Shown in pieces: positions 1 through 7,469 of a DNA stretch of 30,171 bases; position 1 is the stretch's first letter; the number at the start of each line of letters is the position of its first letter. The translations under genes were made by a program, and so were the position numbers. The notes beneath the pieces were generated by a model. It was not told the origin of the DNA and did not search any database. It worked only from the letters and a program-made list of their open reading frames with translations. Origin of the DNA: Bacillota bacterium (GTDB lineage: Bacteria; Bacillota; Clostridia; Acetivibrionales; DSM-1351); the NCBI GenBank assembly GCA_023397905.1, contig JAEWSZ010000110.1, positions 1 through 30,171 of the forward strand, written 5' to 3'.

Positions 1-1
1 G

Positions 2-538
2 TTTACCCTTGAAGATCTGAAGCTGGCAGACGAGACCGGCAGAGAATGGGGAAAAGCCAGCAGCGGCATCGTCAGCTTCAATCCGGATGAAAACTCACGG
101 CTGCTCATATTCCAGAGCAATTATTTCTATAATCCGAAGAAGCTGTATATAACAGGCGGTTCCATCAGGGCGCTGGATAAGGATAAATGTTATTTTACAC
201 TGGATACCGAAAATAAAAAAATCACTTATTCACCCTTTGATATACTGTCGCTTACCGATTTCAAACTGGAAAATGGCGCTTTGTTTTTTGAGGCGAATGT
301 GAAAAAAGGAACCGGAGACACCCAGAATCATTTTGGCATAAGCTACGAAGCATTAGACGCAAATGGAACCAGGCTTGAGGTAACGGGTTCGGGTACGGCT
401 ACCAGTTCGGAAGCCAATTATATAAGCTATAATCTCAAACTTGCACCGGGATTTAAAGGTCCCATTACCTTTAAGATATATGATTATCCCAACTGGATAA
501 AAGGGAACTTCAGGGTGGAAGTTCCCTTAAAGAGATAA
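2..538 (+). CDS. 3' end of a probable DUF4179/DUF5643-type extracytoplasmic protein (5' partial)
   Basis: The frame is open from base 2 to the TAA ending at 538, so this is the C-terminal 178 residues of a longer protein whose start lies outside the window. An in-frame TTG at 281 is only an internal codon, because coding character continues upstream of it. The visible part is rich in beta-strand-like segments (LLIFQSNYFY, KLYITGGSIRAL, FFEANVKKGT, GPITFKIYDYP) and ends with a basic VEVPLKR tail. I see no membrane span in this part. The pattern resembles the C-terminal DUF5643 region of clostridial DUF4179 proteins, which often sit beside ECF sigma factors as membrane-anchored regulators. That match is from memory of the family and is not certain. 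It is followed directly by a hairpin and T-run, so it is probably the last gene of its transcript. Confidence 0.55.
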   Translation, partial: FTLEDLKLADETGREWGKASSGIVSFNPDENSRLLIFQSNYFYNPKKLYITGGSIRALDKDKCYFTLDTENKKITYSPFDILSLTDFKLENGALFFEANVKKGTGDTQNHFGISYEALDANGTRLEVTGSGTATSSEANYISYNLKLAPGFKGPITFKIYDYPNWIKGNFRVEVPLKR

Positions 539-559
539 AACAGAGAGTCAGAGAGTGCC

Positions 560-588
560 TTCTCACCTTTGACGCACTGTGTTATAAT
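560..588 (+). promoter_or_regulatory. Candidate sigma-A promoter for the rsmF-like gene
   Basis: TTCTCA (560-565), a 17-base spacer, and a perfect TATAAT (583-588). The -35 box matches 4 of 6 consensus bases. Transcription would begin near 595, inside the left arm of the hairpin that follows. No mapping data were available. Confidence 0.45.
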
Positions 589-653
589 AACTCCTGTAGC
601 GCTCTCCCGACATGGGCGAAAGCGCAAATAATACTACAGGAGTTATTTCTTTT
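586..653 (+). terminator. Hairpin with T-run between the partial gene and the rsmF-like gene
   Basis: Bases 586-599 and 634-647 form a perfect 14-bp stem, extended by an inner GCGCT/AGCGC helix (599-603 with 621-625). A T-rich run follows immediately (646-655) and leads straight into the ATG at 656. The right arm contains AGGAG (638-642), the only Shine-Dalgarno candidate for the next gene, 13 bases from its ATG. Readthrough RNA would therefore terminate or hide that site. Confidence 0.7.
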
Positions 654-655
654 TT

Positions 656-2074
656 ATGAAGCTGCCCGAGGAATTTGTGAAAAGAATGCAGGGGCTGATG
701 GGCGAGGAGTTCAGCAGTTACCTTGAATCATATAAGAAACCGAGGTTTTATGGACTGCGTGTAAACACACTTAAAATTTCGGTAGAGGATTTTCTGAAAA
801 TATCACCGTTTCACCTGGAGCCTGTCCCATGGACTACAGACGGTTTTTATTACAGAGAAGGGGATAACCCGGGGAGACATCCCTATTACTATGCGGGCCT
901 GTATTATATCCAGGAACCCAGCGCAATGCTTCCGGGAGCCGTTATCGGAGCCGGGCCGGGGGATAAGGTCCTGGATCTGTGCGCCGCTCCGGGAGGGAAA
1001 ACCGTGCAGATGGCCGCGCAAATGAAAGGCAGGGGCCTGCTGGTGGCCAATGACATAAATACGGAAAGGGTCAAGGCACTGGTTAAAAATGTGGAGCTGT
1101 GCGGCGTGAGAAACGCCGTGGTTCTCAATGAGACTCCAGACAGGCTGGCAGTGAACTTTAAGGGCTATTTTGATAAAATAATGGTGGATGCTCCCTGCTC
1201 GGGTGAAGGCATGTTCAGGAAGGATGAAGACGCCGTCAGGAGCTGGGAGAAATATAAATGTGAGAAGTGCGGCGGCATGCAGTGGGACATACTTCAGCAG
1301 GTTGACAGGATGCTTAAGCCGGGAGGTGTGATACTGTACTCCACCTGCACTTTTGCTCCCGAAGAGGACGAACTGATGATAGAAAGATTTCTGGATACCC
1401 ACGGCGGGGGCTATGAGCTGTTGGAAATACCCAAGGTTGGCGGTATGGAAGGCGGACGCACACAGTGGTCAAAGGGCAGATATGATTTCAGCAAAGCCGC
1501 AAGGCTCTGGCCCCATAAGCTGGATGGTGAAGGGCATTTCGCGGCGTTAATCAGGAAATTGCCTGCAACGGGTGAAAGCCCGGCGGACCTGGATGAGGGA
1601 GATTCAAACAAATATAGAAGCTGGGAGAAATCCCACACAGTCGGCAGTAATGATGAACTGGGTGATATTAACGGGGAATTGGCCGGTTTTATAAAAAATA
1701 ATACCAGCCTGGACTTAAAGGGATATATTTATCAGAAGGGAAACAATATCTATCACCTGCCTGAAAGCTGTCCCGACCTGGCGGGGCTCAAGGCTGCGAA
1801 GTTCGGGTGGTATCTGGGGGAAATAGGCCCTAAAGGCTTTATACCGTCACACTCGCTGGCGGTTTCCATGGCGGAAAATGAAATTAAAAATAAGCTGTGC
1901 TTTTCAGCCGGGTCCAGAGAGGTAAACAGCTACCTGAAGGGGGAAACCCTTATCGAATCGGGAGAAAAAGGCTACACCGGCATATGTGTGGACGGTTATA
2001 CCCTGGGATCGGCCAAACAGACCGGAGATATGCTCAAAAACCTTTATCCGAAGGGCTGGAGGAAAATGGCATGA
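656..2074 (+). CDS. rsmF: RsmF-like 16S rRNA (cytosine-5)-methyltransferase, NOL1/NOP2/Sun family
   Basis: This 472-residue SAM-dependent RNA m5C methyltransferase has an N-terminal RNA-binding region (about 1-85), then a Rossmann-fold catalytic core. SAM motif I is DLCAAPGGKT (107-116). Motif IV is VDAPCSGEGMF with Cys181, and motif VI is YSTCTF with Cys231; family knowledge makes the motif VI Cys the nucleophile and the motif IV Cys the release residue. The C-terminal third (from about 330) fits the extra RNA-binding domain of YebU/RsmF proteins. The likely product is m5C in 16S rRNA, but the exact target base cannot be read from sequence. The ATG at 656 fits the usual N-terminus of the family. 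The stop overlaps the next start by four bases (ATGA), so the two are translationally coupled. Confidence 0.88.
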   Translation: MKLPEEFVKRMQGLMGEEFSSYLESYKKPRFYGLRVNTLKISVEDFLKISPFHLEPVPWTTDGFYYREGDNPGRHPYYYAGLYYIQEPSAMLPGAVIGAGPGDKVLDLCAAPGGKTVQMAAQMKGRGLLVANDINTERVKALVKNVELCGVRNAVVLNETPDRLAVNFKGYFDKIMVDAPCSGEGMFRKDEDAVRSWEKYKCEKCGGMQWDILQQVDRMLKPGGVILYSTCTFAPEEDELMIERFLDTHGGGYELLEIPKVGGMEGGRTQWSKGRYDFSKAARLWPHKLDGEGHFAALIRKLPATGESPADLDEGDSNKYRSWEKSHTVGSNDELGDINGELAGFIKNNTSLDLKGYIYQKGNNIYHLPESCPDLAGLKAAKFGWYLGEIGPKGFIPSHSLAVSMAENEIKNKLCFSAGSREVNSYLKGETLIESGEKGYTGICVDGYTLGSAKQTGDMLKNLYPKGWRKMA

Positions 2075-2793
2075 GATTGGACAAAGTACTCTCAAATTTC
2101 GGCTTCGGCTCCAGAACCGAGATAAAAAGCGCCGTAAAAAACGGCTTGGTCAAGGTGGACGGGACTGTGGTAAAAGACAGCGGTATTCACGTTGATCCTG
2201 AAAAGAACCGTATAGAAATGAACGGAACAGAGCTTCAATACCGTCAATATATTTATCTGATGATGAACAAGCCCGGTGGAGTCATATCGGCGACCACAGA
2301 TACCAGACAGAAAACTGTTTTTGATATTATGCCTGAGGAATATAAATGCTTCGACCTGTTTCCGGCGGGAAGGCTGGACATTGACACCGAGGGACTGGTC
2401 CTGATGACCAATGACGGCAGGCTGGCCCATGAAATACTGTCTCCGAAAAAGCATGTTGCAAAGCAGTACTACGCCGGCATCCAGGGCAGAGTTGACGAAA
2501 GTGATGAGGAAGCTTTCAGAAACGGCGTAATCCTGGACGACGGCTACAAGACCCTGCCGGCGCAGCTGGAGATAATCAAATCCGCTGAAATATCCGAGAT
2601 AAAGCTTTCCATAGTAGAGGGGAAATTTCATCAGGTCAAGCGTATGTTTGAGGCTGTCGGGAAAAAGGTAATTTACTTGAAACGCCTTAGCATGGGGATG
2701 GTACGGCTCGACGAATCCCTTGGGCCGGGAGAGTGCAGGGAGCTGACAGCCGGGGAAGTGAAGCAGCTCAGAGCTTCTGTGCAGCGTCATTAG
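2071..2793 (+). CDS. RsuA/RluF-family rRNA pseudouridine synthase
   Basis: This 240-residue protein begins with an S4 RNA-binding domain (MRLDKVLSNFGFGSRTEIK, about 1-60) and continues with the pseudouridine synthase catalytic domain. The signature GRLDIDTEGLVLMTNDG places the catalytic Asp at residue 103, and the HQVKRMF block near 190 is also typical. It should isomerise one uridine of 16S or 23S rRNA; RsuA (16S) and RluF (23S) type activity cannot be separated here. An open frame extends upstream to 1897, but the ATG at 2071 is preferred. It has GGAGG at 2058-2062, it gives the canonical S4 N-terminus, and it overlaps the stop of the rsmF-like gene in an ATGA arrangement. Confidence 0.9.
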   Translation: MRLDKVLSNFGFGSRTEIKSAVKNGLVKVDGTVVKDSGIHVDPEKNRIEMNGTELQYRQYIYLMMNKPGGVISATTDTRQKTVFDIMPEEYKCFDLFPAGRLDIDTEGLVLMTNDGRLAHEILSPKKHVAKQYYAGIQGRVDESDEEAFRNGVILDDGYKTLPAQLEIIKSAEISEIKLSIVEGKFHQVKRMFEAVGKKVIYLKRLSMGMVRLDESLGPGECRELTAGEVKQLRASVQRH

Positions 2794-2824
2794 CGATCAT
2801 TGGGATACATCCTGGGAGGTAAAT

Positions 2825-3994
2825 ATGAACAAACAAAGCATACAAAAGCTCAGCCTGTTTCTGACTGGCCTGGAGCAAAGATTAAACGACAACGCGGAGT
2901 TTTTCAGAAAAATATCCGTCAAATTCAAGTCGGGAACAAAAATATACGAGGCCGGCATAACCATGCAGGACGGCAGGCTGCTTTTACAGTACAACGGAAG
3001 GAATGACAAACTGGAGATATCCTGGCTGGGGGCGAGGATTTCAAAAATCGCGGAGCAATATGAGGCTCTGAGTCTTGTATATGAGGAAAGAGGCTCCACG
3101 ATTTATATTGACGCGGACGATAAAAATGTGAAGATGAAGACCAAAGACCAGGAGGTGGCAGATACCTGCGGCGGTCACAATGAAACCTCCCATATCACCA
3201 ACCGGGACTATTATATAAAGGTGGGAGCGGCAGACGACGTATTAAAGGCAATAGGGATACTGGGTGAGAACGGAAAAGTAAAAAACGACATGATCAGAAA
3301 GTACAACCAGATAGATCATTATATTGAACTGGTGGATGACATGCTGAAAGCCCTGTGTTCCAAATACGGGAAGATAAATGTGGTTGACTGCGGCTGTGGA
3401 AAGTCCTACCTGTCTTTTGTCCTGAACTATTATATAAAGGAAGTTCTCAAAAAGAACTGTCATTTCACAGGACTGGACATTTCAAAGACCGTAATAGAGG
3501 CATCCCGCAGAATAGCGGAAAAGCTGGATTACAAAAATATGGATTTCAAGGTGACTGATATCAGGAACTACAGTGCCGGTGAGGATATCCATCTGGCCAT
3601 AAGCCTGCACGCCTGCGACACCGCAACGGATGAGGCCATAGCCCTGGCGGTTAACAACAATGCAAAAGCCATGGTCATGGTGCCCTGCTGCCAGAAGGAA
3701 ATACTGGGGCAGTATTCTTTTGACCTGCTTCAGAGTATAACCAGGCACGGCGTTTTAAAAGCCAGGCTTGCGGACGTGCTGACGGACGGCATCAGGCTGC
3801 TGATACTGGAAGCCATGGGGTATAAGGTTTCCATAGTTGAATATGTGTCTCCGCTTGAGACCCCCAAAAATCTCATGATAAGAGCTGAAAAGACAGGCGG
3901 AATCAATAGGAACGCCATAGAGGAGTACAAAAGGCTGAAACAGGTCCTGGGGATAAAACCCACCCTGGAAAAGCTGCTGGACCCTTATATGTGA
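2825..3994 (+). CDS. SAM-dependent methyltransferase, Methyltransf_32-type
   Basis: This 389-residue protein has an N-terminal half (about 1-125) with no motif I recognise and a C-terminal class I methyltransferase fold. The SAM loop is VVDCGCGKSYLSF (near 180-192), followed by FTGLDIS. The block ISLHACDTATDEAIA and then VMVPCCQKEI resembles the Methyltransf_32 group (relatives of GSTCD and putative RNA methyltransferases). Both Cys residues of VPCC are conserved in my memory of the family. The substrate is unknown; its place behind two rRNA-modifying enzymes suggests RNA. It has GGGAGG about 6 bases before its ATG and lies 31 bases after the pseudouridine synthase, so it probably belongs to the same operon. 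Confidence 0.8.
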   Translation: MNKQSIQKLSLFLTGLEQRLNDNAEFFRKISVKFKSGTKIYEAGITMQDGRLLLQYNGRNDKLEISWLGARISKIAEQYEALSLVYEERGSTIYIDADDKNVKMKTKDQEVADTCGGHNETSHITNRDYYIKVGAADDVLKAIGILGENGKVKNDMIRKYNQIDHYIELVDDMLKALCSKYGKINVVDCGCGKSYLSFVLNYYIKEVLKKNCHFTGLDISKTVIEASRRIAEKLDYKNMDFKVTDIRNYSAGEDIHLAISLHACDTATDEAIALAVNNNAKAMVMVPCCQKEILGQYSFDLLQSITRHGVLKARLADVLTDGIRLLILEAMGYKVSIVEYVSPLETPKNLMIRAEKTGGINRNAIEEYKRLKQVLGIKPTLEKLLDPYM

Positions 3995-4014
3995 AAGTCC
4001 GAAGCATAAAAATA

Positions 4015-4043
4015 TTGAAATGGCAAATAATGTGTCATATAAT
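4015..4043 (+). promoter_or_regulatory. Sigma-A promoter of the ahcY-mtaD operon
   Basis: TTGAAA (4015-4020), a 17-base spacer and a perfect TATAAT (4038-4043). Transcription should start near 4050, leaving a leader of only about 30 bases, too short for a SAH riboswitch. Confidence 0.7.
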
Positions 4044-4080
4044 CTTTAAGTAGAGTGAAAGAAAATGGGGGTTATAGATA

Positions 4081-5328
4081 ATGAAGAGTGTTATACGTGA
4101 TATATCCCTGGCCGACAAGGGTAAGCAGAAAATCGAATGGGTACGGAGAAATATGCCCATCCTTAGGGGCCTGGAGGATGAATTTAAGCAAACAACGCCG
4201 TTTAAGGGAGTAAGAGTAGTCGTTTCAGTCCATCTCGAGGCCAAGACCGCGTATCTGGCAAAATTGTTTGCAATCGGTGGCGGAGAGGTTTCGGTAACGG
4301 GAAGCAATCCTCTTTCAACGCAGGATGACGTTGCCGCCGGACTGGTGGCGGACGGACTGGACGTGTATGCCTGGTACAATTCCACAAAGCAGGAGTACGA
4401 GGAGCATCTGAATCTGGCGCTGGGCTACAAGCCAAACATTATAATCGACGACGGAGGAGATCTAGTAAATCTTCTTCATACTTCCAGAAAAGAGCTTATA
4501 CCTCATATTATGGGAGGCTGCGAAGAGACCACAACAGGAGTGCTTCGTCTGAAGGCAATGGAAAAACAGGGAGTCCTCAAGTTCCCCATGGTTGCCGTCA
4601 ATAACGCAAACTGCAAATACCTTTTTGACAATAGATACGGAACCGGGCAATCGGTCTGGGACGGCATAAACAGAACCACAAACCTGATAGTGGCCGGTAA
4701 GAATGTTGTCGTCGCCGGTTACGGATGGTGCGGAAAAGGTATTGCAATGAGAGCAAAGGGGTTTGGCGCAAGTGTCATCGTTACCGAAATCGATCCTATA
4801 AAGGCCGCCGAGGCTGTAATGGACGGCTTCAAGGTCATGAAAATGGCAGATGCGGCAAAGGTGGGAGATCTGTTTGTAACAGTGACAGGCTGCCGTGACG
4901 TAATAACCGAAGAACACTTCAAGAACATGAAGGATGGAGCTATTCTGTGCAATGCGGGGCATTTTGACGTTGAGGTTTCGGTGGAGCAGCTTGAAAAGGT
5001 TGCAGTCGAAAAGCAGGAGCAGAGGCACAATATCATGGGCTACAAGATGCCAAACGGCAGATGGATAAACCTGCTGGCAGAGGGCAGACTTGTAAACCTT
5101 GCCGCCGGAGACGGGCATCCCGCCGAAATAATGGATATGAGCTTTGCACTGCAGGCCCTTTCTGCAAAATACATGCTCCACAATTTCCGAAAGCTGGGGA
5201 ATAAAGTAATAGAAGTACCGGCGGAAATAGACAGGACGGTTGCCGAAATGAAGCTCAAGTCCTGGGGCGTTAAAATAGACAGTCTTTCAAAAGAGCAGAA
5301 GAATTATTTAAACAGCTGGCAAGAGTGA
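4081..5328 (+). CDS. ahcY: Adenosylhomocysteinase (short, Thermotoga/archaeal-type)
   Basis: A 415-residue cytosolic NAD-dependent hydrolase that splits S-adenosylhomocysteine (or a deaminated analogue) into homocysteine and nucleoside. The NAD-binding loop is VVAGYGWCGKG (211-220) and the substrate region includes EETTTG (148-153), Lys179 and Asp183. The C-terminal LAEGRLVNLAAGDGHP block is diagnostic. It lacks the roughly 40-residue insertion of the eukaryotic and proteobacterial long form. The base-recognition segment reads HLEAKT (51-56), so a Lys sits where long-form enzymes such as the human one have Glu. The same HLEAKT is found in the Thermotoga-type enzyme, as I recall it. It has its own promoter and is followed 35 bases later by mtaD, so the two are probably one transcript. 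Confidence 0.93.
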   Translation: MKSVIRDISLADKGKQKIEWVRRNMPILRGLEDEFKQTTPFKGVRVVVSVHLEAKTAYLAKLFAIGGGEVSVTGSNPLSTQDDVAAGLVADGLDVYAWYNSTKQEYEEHLNLALGYKPNIIIDDGGDLVNLLHTSRKELIPHIMGGCEETTTGVLRLKAMEKQGVLKFPMVAVNNANCKYLFDNRYGTGQSVWDGINRTTNLIVAGKNVVVAGYGWCGKGIAMRAKGFGASVIVTEIDPIKAAEAVMDGFKVMKMADAAKVGDLFVTVTGCRDVITEEHFKNMKDGAILCNAGHFDVEVSVEQLEKVAVEKQEQRHNIMGYKMPNGRWINLLAEGRLVNLAAGDGHPAEIMDMSFALQALSAKYMLHNFRKLGNKVIEVPAEIDRTVAEMKLKSWGVKIDSLSKEQKNYLNSWQE

Positions 5329-5363
5329 TGTAAAGCAACATTGGCGGCTTTTTCGGGGGTAGA

Positions 5364-6686
5364 ATGACTAAACTTGATACATTGATTAAAAACGTTGATA
5401 TAATAACCATGGATGAAAAGAATATGGTTATTAAGAGCGGATATATAGGCATAGAAGGCGGGAAAATATGCTTTGTGGGGGATAAACCGCCCGAGGCTGC
5501 CGCGCCGGAAAATGTGATTGACGGCAAAGGCGGCATAGCAATGCCGGGCCTTGTAAATTCCCATGGCCACAGCGCCATGACTCTCATGAGGAACTACGCT
5601 GATGATATAGCGCTGGAGACCTGGCTGTTTGATAATATTTTCCCTATTGAAGCAAAGCTGACTGACAGGGACGTATACTGGGGCACCATGCTGGGAATCT
5701 CCGAAATGCTCAAATCGGGCGTAACCTTATTTGCAGATATGTATATGTTTATGGAAGAGGTTGCCCGCGCGGTTACTGAGACGGGTATAAAAGCCAACAT
5801 ATGCAAGAGCCCGGTGCAGTTTTTTGAAGGCGGAGAGCTGAAAAGGCTGGATAAGAGCCAGGCTGCCGTTGATTATTATAACAAATACCACAACAGCGCC
5901 GACGGCAGGATAAAGGTGTTTATTGAAATACACTCCGTATATCTTTTTAATGAAAAAACACTGTCCAATGCCGCAATGCTTGCAAAACAGCTCAATACAG
6001 GCATTCATATACACATTCTGGAAACGGCCGCCGAGGTTGAATCAAGCAAAAGGGATTACGGCATGACGTCGGTAGAAATATGCAGGAAGACGGGAGTGCT
6101 GGATGTTCCCGTGCTGGCTGCCCATTGCGTGCATCTGACGGACAGCGATCTGGAAATTATGAAGGAGAAGGGCTGCAGCATAGCACACAACCCAACAAGC
6201 AACCTGAAGCTGGGAAGCGGTATCGCAAGAGTTCCTGAAATGCTGGAAATGGGCATCAATGTTTGCCTGGGAACAGACGGCGCCGCCAGCAACAACAATC
6301 TTAACATGTTTGAGGAAATGAATCTGGCGTCGCTTATACATAAGGGAGTTTCCATGGATCCTCAGCTGATGAAAGCCGGCACCGTTCTGAAAATGGGAAC
6401 CTGCAGCGGCGCAAAAGCTCTCGGCTTTGATGATACGGGTATGATACGGGAAGGAATGAAAGCGGATATAATCCTCATCGATACGGATAAACCTCATTTC
6501 TACCCCAGGAACAATCCCTTATCATCGGTTGTCTATTCTGCCCAGGCTTCGGATGTGGATACGGTTATTGTGGACGGCAAAGTGCTGATGAAAAACAGGA
6601 AGTTCACGTCAATTGACGAGGAACGGATAAAATACGAGGTCCATGCTTTATCCGGCAGGCTTCTGGGCCGTGAAGCGGACACTTAA
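5364..6686 (+). CDS. mtaD: 5-methylthioadenosine/S-adenosylhomocysteine deaminase
   Basis: This 440-residue amidohydrolase-superfamily enzyme converts 5'-methylthioadenosine and SAH to their inosine forms, releasing ammonia. Metal and catalytic residues are visible: His67 and His69 in NSHGH, His217 with Glu220 in HIHILE, His254 in LAAHC, and Asp305 in GTDGAASNN. The NPTSNLKLGSG block (276-286) and the N-terminal TMDEKN strand are typical of the MtaD/DadD group rather than guanine or cytosine deaminases. GGGGG lies 7 bases before the ATG. It is in an operon behind ahcY, which makes SAH or S-inosylhomocysteine the likely shared intermediate. A general adenosine deaminase role cannot be excluded. 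Confidence 0.9.
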   Translation: MTKLDTLIKNVDIITMDEKNMVIKSGYIGIEGGKICFVGDKPPEAAAPENVIDGKGGIAMPGLVNSHGHSAMTLMRNYADDIALETWLFDNIFPIEAKLTDRDVYWGTMLGISEMLKSGVTLFADMYMFMEEVARAVTETGIKANICKSPVQFFEGGELKRLDKSQAAVDYYNKYHNSADGRIKVFIEIHSVYLFNEKTLSNAAMLAKQLNTGIHIHILETAAEVESSKRDYGMTSVEICRKTGVLDVPVLAAHCVHLTDSDLEIMKEKGCSIAHNPTSNLKLGSGIARVPEMLEMGINVCLGTDGAASNNNLNMFEEMNLASLIHKGVSMDPQLMKAGTVLKMGTCSGAKALGFDDTGMIREGMKADIILIDTDKPHFYPRNNPLSSVVYSAQASDVDTVIVDGKVLMKNRKFTSIDEERIKYEVHALSGRLLGREADT

Positions 6687-6711
6687 AATTGAAGTGATTT
6701 TTATTTAAATG

Positions 6712-6740
6712 CCTTGGCTCAACAGCCGGGGTTATTTATT
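6712..6740 (+). terminator. Weak hairpin terminator candidate after mtaD
   Basis: CCTTGGCT (6712-6719) pairs with AGCCGGGG (6724-6731), including two G-T pairs, around a 4-base loop. A T-rich stretch (6732-6739) follows. The stem is short, so this is tentative. Confidence 0.4.
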
Positions 6741-6782
6741 GTCACAATTTACATAAAGGATTTTACACCCTGCCGTCAAATA

Positions 6783-6815
6783 ATAGTATAGTTGAACATT
6801 ATTTATTTATACTAT
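6783..6815 (+). promoter_or_regulatory. Inverted repeat upstream of the 103-aa gene
   Basis: ATAGTATA (6783-6790) is repeated in inverted form as TATACTAT (6808-6815), with 17 bases between. It ends 14 bases before the start codon at 6830. Spacing and length could suit a dimeric repressor. No regulator is identifiable, and AT-rich chance symmetry is possible. Confidence 0.25.
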
Positions 6816-6829
6816 CTTGGGGGAAAACG

Positions 6830-7141
6830 ATGTCTGTTACATTAAGTTTGTGGTCAGCACAACAGGGAGAAATTCGTAGATTTTTAAGCAGCTTTTATCA
6901 GAGGGATTATCACAGTGAAGAGTTCTCACGACGGTGGATAGGGGATTTTTGCAACCCGATGGATTCAATTGACATGATAAGTGCATTAATGGATAATATA
7001 GAAAAGTTTGATGTTACAATGTACATACATATGGAAAATGGATATTTGCATAAAGTTACCGGAGAAAATTATGATGATGTGATCAAAGGTCTTGTGGGGA
7101 TATATTACTCACCGGCGGCGGAAAACCTTCTGGAGGCTTAA
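6830..7141 (+). CDS. Hypothetical protein, 103 aa, no recognised domain
   Basis: A small soluble protein of 103 residues that I do not recognise. It starts with MSVTLSLWSAQQGEIRRFL and ends with YYSPAAENLLEA. It has several aromatic residues, no signal peptide, no membrane span and no metal-binding cluster (one Cys, in GDFCNP). The layout suggests a compact alpha/beta domain. It has a strong GGGGGA ribosome binding site 6 bases before the ATG, a plausible terminator ahead and its own upstream inverted repeat, so it appears to be a single-gene unit. Codon use looks native. Function cannot be assigned. Confidence 0.65.
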   Translation: MSVTLSLWSAQQGEIRRFLSSFYQRDYHSEEFSRRWIGDFCNPMDSIDMISALMDNIEKFDVTMYIHMENGYLHKVTGENYDDVIKGLVGIYYSPAAENLLEA

Positions 7142-7227
7142 ACTATATGGTAGATGCATAGTGTCCGGTATGGGCACATGGGAGGATAAAATGGACATTT
7201 AGTCTTATTCCTATTCTGTTATTTTAT

Positions 7228-7259
7228 GGTATAATATCTGCAAAGGCAGATATTATACC
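7228..7259. repeat. Palindrome 1: 14-bp stem, 4-base loop
   Basis: Bases 7228-7241 are perfectly complementary to 7246-7259, around the loop AAAG. No T-run follows on the plus strand, so this is not a normal terminator for the upstream gene. Confidence 0.75.
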
Positions 7260-7328
7260 GCTCCGCGTGAATTAGCCGCCCGTGCGATATTTCCGGCCAA
7301 AGCCATTGCGCCGAAACGCACGTGGGCA

Positions 7329-7364
7329 ATTATACCATAAATTTTTGCAAATTTATGGTATAAT
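7329..7364. repeat. Palindrome 2: 16-bp stem, 4-base loop
   Basis: Bases 7329-7344 are perfectly complementary to 7349-7364, around the loop TTGC. Both arms are AT-rich. The right arm shares TATGGTATAAT with the left arm of palindrome 1. Confidence 0.75.
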
Positions 7365-7398
7365 GACTGTTGGAAAATACGACGCAAAATGCATCGTA

Positions 7399-7430
7399 GA
7401 TAAAATATCTGATATGACAGATATTTTATC
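7399..7430. repeat. Palindrome 3: 13-bp stem, 6-base loop
   Basis: GATAAAATATCTG (7399-7411) pairs perfectly with 7418-7430. It ends 39 bases before the ATG at 7470. The segment CAGATATT is shared with palindrome 1. Confidence 0.7.
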
Positions 7431-7469
7431 ATATTATGCTGCCATTTTAGGAAACTTGGAGGAAGACGT

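Larger units (their letters stand above)
7142..7469. other. Intergenic block of three long palindromes
   Basis: No convincing gene lies in these 328 bases. They hold three near-perfect hairpins (7228-7259, 7329-7364, 7399-7430). Between the first two is a GC-richer core whose ends, GCCCGTGCG and CGCACGTGGGC (about 7270-7326), also pair with a one-base bulge. The motif TTTATGGTATAAT occurs facing inward at 7223-7235 and, inverted, at 7329-7341. The arrangement looks like a small non-autonomous element or a structured RNA rather than ordinary spacer. Confidence 0.5.

Noticed and set aside
281..538. Independent 85-aa gene starting at TTG 281
   Set aside because: The frame stays open to base 2 with the same protein character and 281 has no Shine-Dalgarno sequence, so it is part of a truncated larger gene.
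1897..2070. N-terminal extension of the pseudouridine synthase to 1897
   Set aside because: The added 58 residues lie inside the rsmF-like gene and match no S4-domain start; 2071 has a ribosome binding site and the family N-terminus.
2092..2790. Minus-strand 232-residue frame opposite the pseudouridine synthase
   Set aside because: It has no recognisable domain or ribosome binding site and is fully explained as the shadow of a well-supported gene.
4044..4080. SAH riboswitch upstream of ahcY
   Set aside because: With the promoter at 4015-4043 the leader is only about 30 bases, too short for the known SAH riboswitch fold.
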